A stretch of DNA of 64,000 nt from Neobacillus sp. Marseille-Q6967 (GTDB taxonomy: Bacteria; Bacillota; Bacilli; Bacillales; Cytobacillaceae): assembly GCF_946151075.1 (NCBI RefSeq), contig NZ_OX267715.1, forward strand, positions 2,891,881 to 2,955,880, read 5' to 3'. Below the pieces are notes generated by a model. That model was not told the origin of the DNA. It was given only the letters and a program-made list of their open reading frames with translations, and searched no databases. Positions 9,125 through 18,179 of the stretch are shown piece by piece. The position numbers and the translations under genes were made by a program. The number at the start of each line of letters is the position of its first letter. Position 1 is the first letter of the stretch.

Positions 9125-10321
9125 TTATAATTTTGTTAAAATCTGTTTATATTTTTGATAAAACTCTCCCTTCCTTTCCTCACTCTCTTTATTCGTTTTC
9201 GGTACAAACACATTTCTTTGTAATTGAAAATGCAGGCTTCCTTTATTAACCAGTACTCCTACTTTTTCAAGCTGAAGGAAATATTCCGTTACAATGGTTT
9301 CAATAGAATAGGGAAAGAGTTGTGGCAGGTTTCTTAATGTAATTTGTTTTTTCTTCATTCTTTTTAATAAGGAACGTTCAGCATCCTTTAAGTGAATAAA
9401 ATCATTTTTGGAAAGCTTTTGAATGACATCTATGTAAAGATAAGTTTGCCAAATGACGGGTGGAGTTTGAATAAGAAAAGAATGACGGACGGGCAGCCCG
9501 ATTTCAGGTGGGAGAAGAAATAGATTGAGGCAATGTTGATAAATTTCTTGAAGAAACTTTTTTTGACTAGGACTTGGCCGGAGCGAGCAATTCATTTTAA
9601 ATCTGTCCATCTCTTTGTACCAGCTGTTGATATTAAATTTGGTGTTGAATTCGGGCTCTAGTAAGGAATGAATCGTAAATGAGTGATGTGGAAACTGAAT
9701 ATGATGGGCAAATGCATTTTTTGCGGAATAAGAAATGATTGGGCTTAAAAGATGGAAATTCATTTTTTCGGGGCAATAAGTGGGGATATAATACTGTCCA
9801 TTTTGGGATTTTGTTAAAAAATAATAATCAAAATGATTTAATTCAAATAGCTCATGTCGTTTTTCTTTCACATGTTTATACCCCATTATCCATAAGGGAA
9901 TGTAACCATGCTCGACGTAAACCTGGGTTCTTTTTATAAATAAATCTTCTGGAAGAGTAGAACATTGATATTCAAGGGCATATTGAACACCATTGTAATA
10001 AAACATTATGTCGGGGCGCTGCTTCATTTCGCTGTCATAGAATTCTAATTCCGCATGTATTCCTTGAGATAACAGCCATTGATAAAGTTGAAGTTTTCCT
10101 TCTAAATGGTAAATCGTTTCTCTTTCAAATTGAACCTCGCAGGCAGCATCACTCCTATGAGCAAAATGGAAAATTCTTTGGTTCCCCAATTTAAGCAAAA
10201 CCTCGGTGCCGCAAACGGGACAAATAAATTCTTCTTGCTCACGAAGATGCAAAAGCGAATCTTTGTCGAAAGGAAAGCCTAAATTAATCGTGTGACCTTT
10301 CTTTGTTATGGCAGTAAGCAA
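9125..10321 (-). CDS. coiA: competence protein CoiA
   Basis: A 398-residue CoiA. An N-terminal zinc-ribbon-like motif has C34/C37 and H52-H55-C61. A PD-(D/E)xK nuclease-like core follows, with RPD (D104) and ExQ (E117, Q119). It supports transformation by acting on incoming single strands with the recombination machinery. The TTG at 10321 is taken as start because a perfect AGGAGGT is ten bases upstream. Longer in-frame starts further upstream would place that site inside the gene. It lies between pepF and mecA, as in B. subtilis. The C-terminal half is basic and less conserved. Confidence 0.85.
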   Translation of the reverse strand: MLTAITKKGHTINLGFPFDKDSLLHLREQEEFICPVCGTEVLLKLGNQRIFHFAHRSDAACEVQFERETIYHLEGKLQLYQWLLSQGIHAELEFYDSEMKQRPDIMFYYNGVQYALEYQCSTLPEDLFIKRTQVYVEHGYIPLWIMGYKHVKEKRHELFELNHFDYYFLTKSQNGQYYIPTYCPEKMNFHLLSPIISYSAKNAFAHHIQFPHHSFTIHSLLEPEFNTKFNINSWYKEMDRFKMNCSLRPSPSQKKFLQEIYQHCLNLFLLPPEIGLPVRHSFLIQTPPVIWQTYLYIDVIQKLSKNDFIHLKDAERSLLKRMKKKQITLRNLPQLFPYSIETIVTEYFLQLEKVGVLVNKGSLHFQLQRNVFVPKTNKESEERKGEFYQKYKQILTKL

Positions 10322-10384
10322 TTGCCTAACACCTCCTTTTTTGTGATTAATTCGTGATGCGGTACCGAATATCCTTTTTTTATA

Positions 10385-10411
10385 TAAAAAAACCCGCCAA
10401 TGAAAGCGGGT
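10385..10411 (-). terminator. terminator after cls
   Basis: On the minus strand ACCCGC and GCGGGT pair around an eight-base loop, followed by TTTTTTA. Confidence 0.75.
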
Positions 10412-10415
10412 CATA

Positions 10416-11927
10416 TTATAGTAAAGGAGACAACAGTCTAGAGGTTGATTCTAGTAAACGCAGGCCAATATGTCTTTTATTAAAGGCATCTATATCAAGC
10501 TGTATTGCGTATTCAAGGTCGTTTAAATATTCGGCCACAAGCTTTTGTGTACTGTTTGTCCTAAATAAGAACGCATTTACCTCAAAGTTTAAATGGAAGC
10601 TTCTCATATCCATATTGGAAGTTCCTATCGATGCAATTTCATTGTCAACAATCACGATCTTACTGTGCATAAAACCACGCTGATACTCGTAAATCTTTAC
10701 CCCCACCTCTAACAGTTCAGGAAAATAGGATCTGGATGCATGGAAGACAATCCGTTTATCTGGACGATTTGGTACAAGTAAACGGACATCAATTCCACTT
10801 AAAGCCGCAACTTTAATAGCTGAAAAAATGTCTACATCCGGGATAAAGTATGGTGAGGCAATCCAAACCGATTCTTTAGCCGAAGTAATCATCGAAAAAA
10901 AGATATTCTTAATGACGCTCCATTCATTATCTGGCCCGCCTGCAATTAATTGAACCCCTCCATAGTTGTTATTATCTATTTGGGGGGATAGATATTCAGC
11001 AGTTAAAAAACTATGATTGGTCATATAGTACCAATCCTGTAGAAAAATTAATTGTAGGCTTCTTACGGCCTCACCCTTTAACATTAAATGAGTATCGCGC
11101 CATAAACCATAGTTTTCGTCCCGTCCAAGATATTCGTCGCCAATATTCAAACCTCCAACAAAACCAATCGTCCCATCGATTACAATGATTTTCCGATGGT
11201 TACGGAAGTTAAATTTATTATTTAAAAAAGGAAGTCTAACGGGCCCAAAACAAACGGTTTCAATACCAGCGTTTTTCAAATCATAGATAAATTTTTTTGA
11301 CAGTTGCCAAGAACCAACAGCATCATATAAGAAACGGACTTTCACACCATTCAAAGCTTTTTCAATTAATATCTCTTTAATTTCTTGCCCAATTGAATCA
11401 TGGCGGAAAATGTAATATTCCATATGAATATGATGGCGGGCTCTTCTTAATTGCTCTAGAATATGCTGAAAGGTCTCTTCACCATCCGTTAAAGCTTTTG
11501 TGTATGTATCAAAGGAAATCGGACTATTTCCAAGCTTTTGAGCTAAGGTGAAAAGTCTAGCTTGATGTTCACCCATTAAACTAAGTTTTTCTTCACTCCG
11601 CGGATCATCTTCTCCTTCGACCGTTAAGAACGCCTGTTTATCAAGAAAATACTTTTTTCGGTACATCTTTTCTTTCCGATAATTTCTCCCAAATAAGAGA
11701 TAGAAAATAAAACCGACAAGCGGAAAACTTCCAAAAACCACAAGCCAGGTAAGTGTCTGTGTTGGGTGACGGTTTTCTAAGAAAATAACAAATCCTATAA
11801 AAATAACAGACAGTGTAGTAAGAAGGCTCATAAACCCAAAAACTCCGCCATGTATATGATCCTTCATGAAAACCCATAGAATGGCTAAAACAAAGATAAA
11901 TATACTAACCCTTACAGTGTTTTTCAT
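10416..11927 (-). CDS. cls: cardiolipin synthase
   Basis: A 503-residue phospholipase-D superfamily enzyme. Two N-terminal membrane segments (about 8-20/33-50 and 60-79) are followed by two HKD motifs: HRKIIVID (H244, K246, D251) and HSKIVIVD (H421, K423, D428). It condenses two phosphatidylglycerol molecules into cardiolipin at the plasma membrane. GGTGA precedes the ATG. B. subtilis has several paralogues and lacks one between coiA and mecA, so this placement is a local difference. Which paralogue (clsA or ywiE type) cannot be decided here. Confidence 0.92.
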   Translation of the reverse strand: MKNTVRVSIFIFVLAILWVFMKDHIHGGVFGFMSLLTTLSVIFIGFVIFLENRHPTQTLTWLVVFGSFPLVGFIFYLLFGRNYRKEKMYRKKYFLDKQAFLTVEGEDDPRSEEKLSLMGEHQARLFTLAQKLGNSPISFDTYTKALTDGEETFQHILEQLRRARHHIHMEYYIFRHDSIGQEIKEILIEKALNGVKVRFLYDAVGSWQLSKKFIYDLKNAGIETVCFGPVRLPFLNNKFNFRNHRKIIVIDGTIGFVGGLNIGDEYLGRDENYGLWRDTHLMLKGEAVRSLQLIFLQDWYYMTNHSFLTAEYLSPQIDNNNYGGVQLIAGGPDNEWSVIKNIFFSMITSAKESVWIASPYFIPDVDIFSAIKVAALSGIDVRLLVPNRPDKRIVFHASRSYFPELLEVGVKIYEYQRGFMHSKIVIVDNEIASIGTSNMDMRSFHLNFEVNAFLFRTNSTQKLVAEYLNDLEYAIQLDIDAFNKRHIGLRLLESTSRLLSPLL

Positions 11928-11954
11928 TTTTTCACCGCCATGACTTATAAATGA

Positions 11955-11986
11955 TAAAAAATACCGATTTCAAATGAGAAATCGGC
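11955..11986 (-). terminator. terminator after mecA
   Basis: CCGATTTC / GAAATCGG stem on the minus strand with a TATTTTTT tail. Confidence 0.8.
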
Positions 11987-11990
11987 AGTT

Positions 11991-12662
11991 TTATTTAAAA
12001 TGTTTTCTAATCTCGGCAAAAACATTATTTGAAATTATTTCTTTACCATATTCCTGCAATCTGTGAATCGTAATTTGAGTTTCATTCCCATATTCAAGGA
12101 GAATACTTAAGAAGTCATCGATTTCATCTTCTTCAAATAAATCCTCTGGAAACTCCGTATAGAGATAATATCTATTTTCGTAGGAATATAAGCAGGTTAT
12201 TAAGTCATCAAGGCCGCCGCGTTTGGACAACATGATTACATCCTCGAAATCTTTGAAGGAAATTAAAAACTCTAATGCTTCATCCTCAAGTAATGAATCT
12301 TCTTCATCACCGCTTCTTGGATTGAAATGATGGTCAAGAATTTCTTCAATATTATCATCAACAGGCAAATCTTTTAATTTGTCGTTTGGAATTGGAAGTT
12401 CAAATTTTTGACCGTCCTTTGAAACTTGCGCCTTTGTAACCAGAACTTCTAGTCCTTTTTCCAAAGCCTGCACTTGAATCCAGAGAGGTCCTTCTACAAT
12501 AAATTCTTCTTCCTGATGGACTTCATCCATCATTTCCCAAAATAATTCTTCACTTCTTTCACGATTGTACCAGATTTCTTCCCGGTCAAAACCGCGTTCT
12601 TCTATATCACCATAAGAGATGTAAAACTTTACAGTATTCTCGTTAATGCGTTCAATCTCCAT
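11991..12662 (-). CDS. mecA: ClpC adaptor protein MecA
   Basis: A 223-residue protein with an N-terminal substrate-binding domain (about 1-80), an acidic linker near 105-125 and a C-terminal ClpC-binding domain (about 130-218). In B. subtilis MecA delivers ComK to ClpCP and so shuts off competence; it also promotes ClpC oligomerisation. The strongly acidic composition and length match the family. It has its own terminator and lies downstream of spxA on the same strand. About 300 bp of AT-rich sequence separates the two, in which I see only the spxA terminator. Confidence 0.92.
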   Translation of the reverse strand: MEIERINENTVKFYISYGDIEERGFDREEIWYNRERSEELFWEMMDEVHQEEEFIVEGPLWIQVQALEKGLEVLVTKAQVSKDGQKFELPIPNDKLKDLPVDDNIEEILDHHFNPRSGDEEDSLLEDEALEFLISFKDFEDVIMLSKRGGLDDLITCLYSYENRYYLYTEFPEDLFEEDEIDDFLSILLEYGNETQITIHRLQEYGKEIISNNVFAEIRKHFK

Positions 12663-12923
12663 CTTTACCTCTCCCTTCCATTTTCAAAGTTGAAGGGACT
12701 AAATACCCTTATGCAGTCCATTACAAACAGCAATATCTAAAATAGGTAAGAACTTTTCTTATTATTTCCTAAGATCATTCTTGTACTTTTATTTTATGAT
12801 AAAAAATTTCATATGGGAAATGAATTAACCTATTTTTATAAAAATCATTTATCTTCCTATTTATTAGATATTCCTTATATTGTAACAAAATGACATCGAA
12901 ATCTCAAATTAAATTAATGGTAA

Positions 12924-12953
12924 ATAAAAAGCCCTCATCGAAATGAAGGCTTT
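12924..12953 (-). terminator. terminator after spxA
   Basis: AGCCTTCAT / ATGAGGGCT stem with a TTCG loop on the minus strand (one wobble), then TTTTTA. Confidence 0.85.
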
Positions 12954-12963
12954 ACTTTTAAAA

Positions 12964-13359
12964 TTAATTTACCATTCGCTGCGCTTCACGTAATTGGAAA
13001 GTACGGACTCTTCTTGGAAGGAAACGGCGGATTTCATCTTCATTGTATCCAACCTGTAACCGTTTCTCATCAATAATAATCGGCCGGCGAAGTAAACCAG
13101 GATTTGCTTTTATAAGTTCAAACAAGTCCTGAAGCGGCATAGTATCTAAATTTACATCCAATTTTTGAAAGGTCTTAGATCTTGTTGAAATGATTTCATC
13201 TGTACCATCTTCTGTCATACGAAGAATTTCCTTAATTTCTTCAATTGACAGTGGTTCAGAGAAGATATTTCTTTCTGTATATGGAATTTCATGTTCTTCT
13301 AGCCACGATTTTGCTTTACGGCATGATGTACAACTTGGTGAAGTATATAATGTAACCAT
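12964..13359 (-). CDS. spxA: redox-sensing global regulator Spx (SpxA)
   Basis: A 131-residue ArsC-fold protein with the CxxC redox switch C10/C13 in SPSCTSC. It has the RRPIIIDEKRLQVGYNEDEI-like region around 92-112 that contains the RPI motif. Spx binds the RNA polymerase alpha C-terminal domain and redirects transcription during disulphide stress; its level is set by SpxH-ClpXP. A TATAAT at 13459-13464 (minus strand) could serve as a -10, but no good -35 is visible. The 508-bp region between spxA and the next plus-strand gene is AT-rich and otherwise shows only the inverted repeat at 13791-13835. Confidence 0.95.
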   Translation of the reverse strand: MVTLYTSPSCTSCRKAKSWLEEHEIPYTERNIFSEPLSIEEIKEILRMTEDGTDEIISTRSKTFQKLDVNLDTMPLQDLFELIKANPGLLRRPIIIDEKRLQVGYNEDEIRRFLPRRVRTFQLREAQRMVN

Positions 13360-13790
13360 TTTTCTTCACTCCTCTATTTTTAGCTGCTCTTTTATAAAAA
13401 ACAATTAGTAATAGTTATAAAGATTAAAATTATTATAAATAAGTAATTTATATCATTGATTATACACCACTGCTTTAAAAAAGGTATCCTTTTTTCAAAA
13501 ATTATATTGAATATAAAATATATGCAACATTTAAGGTTTTCATTATATTAGACGATTAATTACCAAAAAAGTTTCAAATTTTATTTGGTTTTAACCTTGA
13601 TTTTTTTGCACTGATACCTAAATTCAATTAAAATATTCGAATCTAACTACAAATTTTAGTAGGTTAAACAAAAAATAATTGGCAAATTATTTTTATATAG
13701 ATTATTCGCTTTACATAAAATTTCTTCTGTATTCTCAATTACAATAGTAATAATGAAAACGGATACATTCCTTTCTTGGCAATTTCGATT

Positions 13791-13835
13791 TTACCTCTTT
13801 AATTACTGAATAACTTCTTATAAAATAAGAGGTAA
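13791..13835 (+). promoter_or_regulatory. inverted repeat in the leader of the 62-residue membrane protein gene
   Basis: TTACCTCTT and AAGAGGTAA, nine perfect bases, are separated by 27 bases. They end 32 bases before the start codon of the gene at 13868. It could be an operator or an mRNA hairpin; no T tract follows, so it is not a terminator. Confidence 0.4.
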
Positions 13836-13867
13836 GGTTACATCGACTCTAAAACGGAGGTAAGATT

Positions 13868-14056
13868 ATGGGTGCATACATAATAGATTTATCCATTGTA
13901 GCAATACTTGTTATCGGATTGACAGCTTTAATGGGCGTTATTACGAATGGGTTCGGTGAAAAAGTGTTTGGCGGTAAAAACCGTTCTGAATTTGTTAATC
14001 AAAGTGCAGAATTTCAAACTGGCTGGAAAAGTGTTGGTGGAAAAAAGAAACGATAA
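13868..14056 (+). CDS. small membrane protein, function unknown
   Basis: A 62-residue frame with a very good ribosome site (GGAGG eight bases before ATG). It has one hydrophobic segment (about 3-27, with Gly/Thr breaks) and a basic C-terminal tail ending GGKKKR. I do not recognise the family. Translation signals, the flanking terminator and a dedicated 5' inverted repeat argue that it is real. It is transcribed toward the end of oppF and shares a bidirectional terminator with it. A positively charged cytoplasmic tail is the likely topology. Confidence 0.6.
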   Translation: MGAYIIDLSIVAILVIGLTALMGVITNGFGEKVFGGKNRSEFVNQSAEFQTGWKSVGGKKKR

Positions 14057-14074
14057 GTGTAAACTAAACCATAT

Positions 14075-14110
14075 AAAAAAACGATCTCAAATTCTTGAGA
14101 TCGTTTTTTT
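14075..14110. terminator. bidirectional terminator between the 62-residue gene and oppF
   Basis: A 15-bp perfect stem AAAAAACGATCTCAA / TTGAGATCGTTTTTT with loop ATTC; A and T tracts flank both sides. Confidence 0.9.
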
Positions 14111-14114
14111 ATTT

Positions 14115-15050
14115 TTAATGTTTGTATTGAGCCTGGTATTGCTTAAATTCTTTCTCTGAACATAAAACAAAGTGCCCAGGGCTAACCTCTCTAAACTCAA
14201 CCGATTCATTATCATCATAATTATGACTTGCAGGATCATAGGTTTTACGTTTACGGGTCCGCTCACTGATTGGGTCGGGAGCAGGAATCGCTGATAATAA
14301 TGACTGTGTATATGGATGCAGTGGGTTTTTATATAATTCATCAGCAGGAGCTAACTCTACCATCTTACCAAAGTACATAACACCAATCCGGTCACTGATG
14401 TACTTAACCATTGAAAGGTCATGGGCTATGAACAAATAGGTTAACCCCTTGTCTTTTTGCAATTTCTTCATTAGGTTAACTACCTGTGCCTGAATCGAAA
14501 CATCTAAGGCAGAGATTGGCTCATCCGCAATGATAAATTCAGGTTCGACAGCAAGTGCACGGGCAATCCCAATACGCTGCCGCTGACCGCCGCTGAACTC
14601 ATGTGGATAACGGTTAGCGTGTTCCCTATTTAAACCGACTGTTTCTAACAATTCATATACTCTTTCCATACGTTCCTGCCTAGTTTTGGCTAATCCATGG
14701 ATATCAATTCCCTCGGCAATAACATCCGCAACCTTTAAACGTGGATTTAGGGATGCATAAGGATCTTGGAAGATCATTTGCATTTTACGATTAAAATCCT
14801 TCAATTCTTTTTTAGATTTTTTTCCGTGTACGTTTACCCCGTCAAAAATAACTTCTCCGCCTGTTGCATTATAAAGTCGGATAATAGTACGGCCAGTTGT
14901 CGATTTTCCACAACCTGATTCACCCACAAGACCCATTACTTCTCCTTTATAAATATCAAAGGATACGTTATCAACGGCTTTTACCTCATTTTTCTTCCCG
15001 ACATTAAAATATTGCTTTAAATTTTTTATTTCAAGTAATTTTTCTGCCAT
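14115..15050 (-). CDS. oppF: oligopeptide ABC transporter ATPase OppF
   Basis: A 311-residue ABC ATPase. The Walker A GESGCGKS is at 43-50 and the signature SGGQRQRIGIA near 150. Walker B is EFIIADEPISALD, with a switch His following in FIAHDLS. The C-terminal OppD/F extension is present but lacks the full cysteine cluster. It pairs with OppD to power peptide import through OppBC. Its start abuts the oppD stop and GGAGGGG provides the ribosome site. It is the last gene of oppABCDF. Confidence 0.93.
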   Translation of the reverse strand: MAEKLLEIKNLKQYFNVGKKNEVKAVDNVSFDIYKGEVMGLVGESGCGKSTTGRTIIRLYNATGGEVIFDGVNVHGKKSKKELKDFNRKMQMIFQDPYASLNPRLKVADVIAEGIDIHGLAKTRQERMERVYELLETVGLNREHANRYPHEFSGGQRQRIGIARALAVEPEFIIADEPISALDVSIQAQVVNLMKKLQKDKGLTYLFIAHDLSMVKYISDRIGVMYFGKMVELAPADELYKNPLHPYTQSLLSAIPAPDPISERTRKRKTYDPASHNYDDNESVEFREVSPGHFVLCSEKEFKQYQAQYKH

Positions 15051-16094
15051 TTAGTTCCCCTCCTTAAATCCAGGGAATTGTCGTTGACGTCTTTTTACTG
15101 CCTCTGGGGGCTCAACATGCGGAGCATCAGGATGTAAAAGCCAAGTAGCAGCATAATGAGTATCAGAAACTTTAAAAAATGGTGGTTCCTGCTCTAAATC
15201 AATTTTCATGACGAAGGGATTCCTAGGTGCAAATGCATCACCTTTAGGAGGATCTAAAAGATCAGGAGGTGTTCCCGGAATTGAGAATAGCTCTTCATCA
15301 TCTGTTTCCATATCCGGCATGGAACTAATTAATCCCCAAGTATATGGATGCTTTGGATTATAGAAAATCTCATCTGCTGTACCAATCTCAACAATTTTCC
15401 CACCGTACATTACTGCTACCCTGTCAGCAACATTAGCTACGACTCCAAGGTCATGCGTAATAAAAATTATGGAAGTATCTATTTTCTTTTGGAGGTCTTT
15501 CATTAACTCCAAAATTTGAGCTTGAATGGTTACGTCAAGAGCTGTTGTCGGCTCATCAGCAATTAATACTTTCGGGTTACATGCTAATGCGATGGCAATA
15601 ACAACCCTTTGTCTCATTCCTCCAGAAAATTGGTGCGGATATTGTTCTACACGAATTTCAGGCTTTGGAATTCCAACAAGTTTTAAAAGCTCAACTGCAC
15701 GTTCTTTGGCCTCTGCCTTACTCATATTTTGGTGCTTTAGAAGCGGCTCCATGATTTGTTTCCCAACTTTCATTGTTGGGTTTAAGGATGTCATTGGATC
15801 TTGGAAGATCATTGAAATATCTTTACCACGGATTTTTTGCATTTGCCGATCATTTAGCTTCGTCAAATCTTTTCCATCAAAAAGGATTTGACCACCCTTA
15901 ATTTCCGAATTACTTTCAGGAAGTAATCGCATAATAGATTTTGTAGTTACCGACTTTCCGGAACCAGACTCACCTACAATTGCAAGGGTTTCACCTTTTA
16001 ATAGATCAAAATTAACTCCACGAATAGCTTGTACTTCCCCACCAAAGGTATGGAATGATATAAATAAATCTTTTACCTCTAAAATCTTCTCCAC
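15051..16094 (-). CDS. oppD: oligopeptide ABC transporter ATPase OppD
   Basis: A 347-residue ABC ATPase with Walker A GESGSGKS near 40, signature SGGMRQRVVIA near 155, Walker B PKVLIADEPTTALD and the HDLG switch. The extended C-terminus (about 260-347) is the oligopeptide/dipeptide transporter extension. It forms the heterodimeric motor with OppF. The gene follows oppC after 17 bp and directly precedes oppF. Confidence 0.93.
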   Translation of the reverse strand: MEKILEVKDLFISFHTFGGEVQAIRGVNFDLLKGETLAIVGESGSGKSVTTKSIMRLLPESNSEIKGGQILFDGKDLTKLNDRQMQKIRGKDISMIFQDPMTSLNPTMKVGKQIMEPLLKHQNMSKAEAKERAVELLKLVGIPKPEIRVEQYPHQFSGGMRQRVVIAIALACNPKVLIADEPTTALDVTIQAQILELMKDLQKKIDTSIIFITHDLGVVANVADRVAVMYGGKIVEIGTADEIFYNPKHPYTWGLISSMPDMETDDEELFSIPGTPPDLLDPPKGDAFAPRNPFVMKIDLEQEPPFFKVSDTHYAATWLLHPDAPHVEPPEAVKRRQRQFPGFKEGN

Positions 16095-16111
16095 TTCTCT
16101 TCACCTGCCTT

Positions 16112-17140
16112 CTAATCACGCATTTTTGGATCCAATGCATCACGCAAACCGTCTGCAATTAAGTTGAATGCAACCATCGTTAAAGAAATAACAATTGCAG
16201 GAATAATCATTTGGTACGGGAATGCAATCATGGATGTAAAACCTTCATTAATTAATGTTCCCAATGAAGCGTTCGGGTCTTGTAGACCGAGTCCGATAAA
16301 GCTTAAAAATGCTTCAAAGAAAATCGCATTAGGGATTGAAAACATTGTATTAATGATAATAACCCCAAACATATTTGGAATCATATGTTTAAAAATAATA
16401 GACGAATCAGATGCACCTAAAGTTTTAGCTGCGAGTACATATTCTTGATTTTTTAATTTTAAAACTTGAGCACGTACAACCCGCGCCATACTAGTCCAAC
16501 CGGTTATTGTTAAAGCAATAATAATCGGAATAATTCCTGGTTTTAAAACTAAAATCATCAATACTACGACGATTAAGTTAGGGATTCCGACAATAATTTC
16601 AATAATCCTCTGCATGGTACTATCAACTTTACCACCCAGGTAACCCGATACAGCACCGTATGTTACCCCAATTAACATATCAATTACGGCTGCTAGAAAT
16701 GCAATTAAAAGAGAAACTTGTGTCCCTTTCCAAATACGGGCGAAGATATCTCTACCAAGGTTGTCTGTTCCGAACCAATAGTAGTTTTCTACCTTTCGAA
16801 TTTCATAAGGATAATATTCCGTGCCGTCTTTTCTTGTTAATGTACCATCAAATGGAAGCCAGCTGATATTTTCTAATCCTTGTATACGGGGCGGCAAGTT
16901 ATTGTGTTTAGTGTTTTGTGTATCGTAGTCATATGGTGATATTAATGGACCTACCAAAGACATCATAATAAGTAAAACAATGATAACCAAACTAACTACC
17001 GCACCTTTATTTTTTCGAACCCGTAACCAGGAATCTTGCCAAAAATTAAGACTTGGTTTAGAAATCTTTTCACTTTTTGATTGATCAACATGGGCGGGTG
17101 CAAACATATCTTTGGAGATATTCGTTTCTTTGTTGAGCAT
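16112..17140 (-). CDS. oppC: oligopeptide ABC transporter permease OppC
   Basis: A 342-residue inner permease. A long cytoplasmic N-terminus leads to one membrane segment (about 48-68) and a large extracellular loop. The BPD-type transmembrane domain (about 130-335) follows, with the coupling-helix sequence EYVLAAKTLGAS near 235. It forms the channel with OppB. The ATG follows directly on the oppB stop, with a run of G residues as ribosome site. Confidence 0.92.
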   Translation of the reverse strand: MLNKETNISKDMFAPAHVDQSKSEKISKPSLNFWQDSWLRVRKNKGAVVSLVIIVLLIMMSLVGPLISPYDYDTQNTKHNNLPPRIQGLENISWLPFDGTLTRKDGTEYYPYEIRKVENYYWFGTDNLGRDIFARIWKGTQVSLLIAFLAAVIDMLIGVTYGAVSGYLGGKVDSTMQRIIEIIVGIPNLIVVVLMILVLKPGIIPIIIALTITGWTSMARVVRAQVLKLKNQEYVLAAKTLGASDSSIIFKHMIPNMFGVIIINTMFSIPNAIFFEAFLSFIGLGLQDPNASLGTLINEGFTSMIAFPYQMIIPAIVISLTMVAFNLIADGLRDALDPKMRD

Positions 17141-18070
17141 TTAGCTTTTCCCCCCCGAAATACGGATACGTGGATCAATGATTCCATAAAGAATATCTAC
17201 AACCAATATAATTGCTATAAATAAGAAAGCAAATAAAATGGAAGTACCCATGATAACTGGATAATCATTAACCGTGATAGATTTTACAAATTGTTCTCCT
17301 AACCCTGGAATGGAGAAGATCTTTTCAATTACAAGTGATCCAGTCATTAAACTTACTGCTAATGGACCCATTACAGTAACAACTGGAATTAACGCATTGC
17401 GTAGTGCGTGTTTGATACTAATTTGCCAAAAGCTAGCACCTTTAGCTCTAGCTAAAGTAATATAATCTGAACCTAGTACCTCAATCATTTCTGTACGCAT
17501 GAAGCGGGCACAAATGGAAATCGAAAACATTGATAAAGCAATGGTTGGTAAGACTGTGTATTCCGGTCCTCTCCAAAACATAACCGGGAACCAGCCTAAT
17601 TTAACAGCAATATAGTATTGCATTAAGCCGGCAAAAACAAAGGATGGTACTGATTTACCAACGACGGCAATGAACGTTGAACTATAATCCACCCATGTAT
17701 TCTGTCTAAGAGCAGCAATAACTCCTAAAAAGATTCCAAATACAGTACCAACAATTAGCGACTCCAATCCAAGAATTGCAGATGGTCCAATACGGTCTGC
17801 TAGCAACTCTGAAACTGGGGTATTATTAAATTGGAAAGAGATACCCAAATCACCTTTCACCATATTGACCATATAATTTACATATTGAACAGGCACTGGG
17901 TCATTTAGTCCGTATTTTTCGTTCATGATGAGAATTTGAGCTTCAGAAAGCTTTTCAGCGGACTTAAAGGGACTTCCTGGAAGTAGCTTCATGAGGAAAA
18001 AAGTAGCAGAAACTACAATAAACAAAGTGAGAATCATATAAACAAGTCGTTGTAGGATGTATTTTGTCAT
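17141..18070 (-). CDS. oppB: oligopeptide ABC transporter permease OppB
   Basis: A 309-residue permease beginning MTKYILQRLVYMILTLF. It has the family N-terminal helix, a periplasmic-side loop and the BPD transmembrane domain with EALGSDYITLARAKGAS-like coupling sequence near 190-210. The ATG at 18070 is chosen because TTAGGAGGTG lies just upstream; 17 further in-frame codons carry no ribosome site. It lies 109 bp after oppA, behind a strong hairpin that should lower oppBCDF relative to oppA. Confidence 0.92.
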   Translation of the reverse strand: MTKYILQRLVYMILTLFIVVSATFFLMKLLPGSPFKSAEKLSEAQILIMNEKYGLNDPVPVQYVNYMVNMVKGDLGISFQFNNTPVSELLADRIGPSAILGLESLIVGTVFGIFLGVIAALRQNTWVDYSSTFIAVVGKSVPSFVFAGLMQYYIAVKLGWFPVMFWRGPEYTVLPTIALSMFSISICARFMRTEMIEVLGSDYITLARAKGASFWQISIKHALRNALIPVVTVMGPLAVSLMTGSLVIEKIFSIPGLGEQFVKSITVNDYPVIMGTSILFAFLFIAIILVVDILYGIIDPRIRISGGKS

Positions 18071-18123
18071 GCCCACACCTCCTAATAGATTAAATTTTAG
18101 ACATTTTTCGACAATTCGCATAC

Positions 18124-18161
18124 AGGTAAAAAGAGAGTATATTGGTTAATATACTCTCTTT
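18124..18161 (-). terminator. attenuating terminator between oppA and oppB
   Basis: A perfect 14-bp stem (AAAGAGAGTATATT / AATATACTCTCTTT, loop of four) is followed by TTTTTACC on the minus strand. A partial terminator here fits the need for excess binding protein over membrane complex. Confidence 0.8.
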
Positions 18162-18179
18162 CTATTTGATTATTTATAG

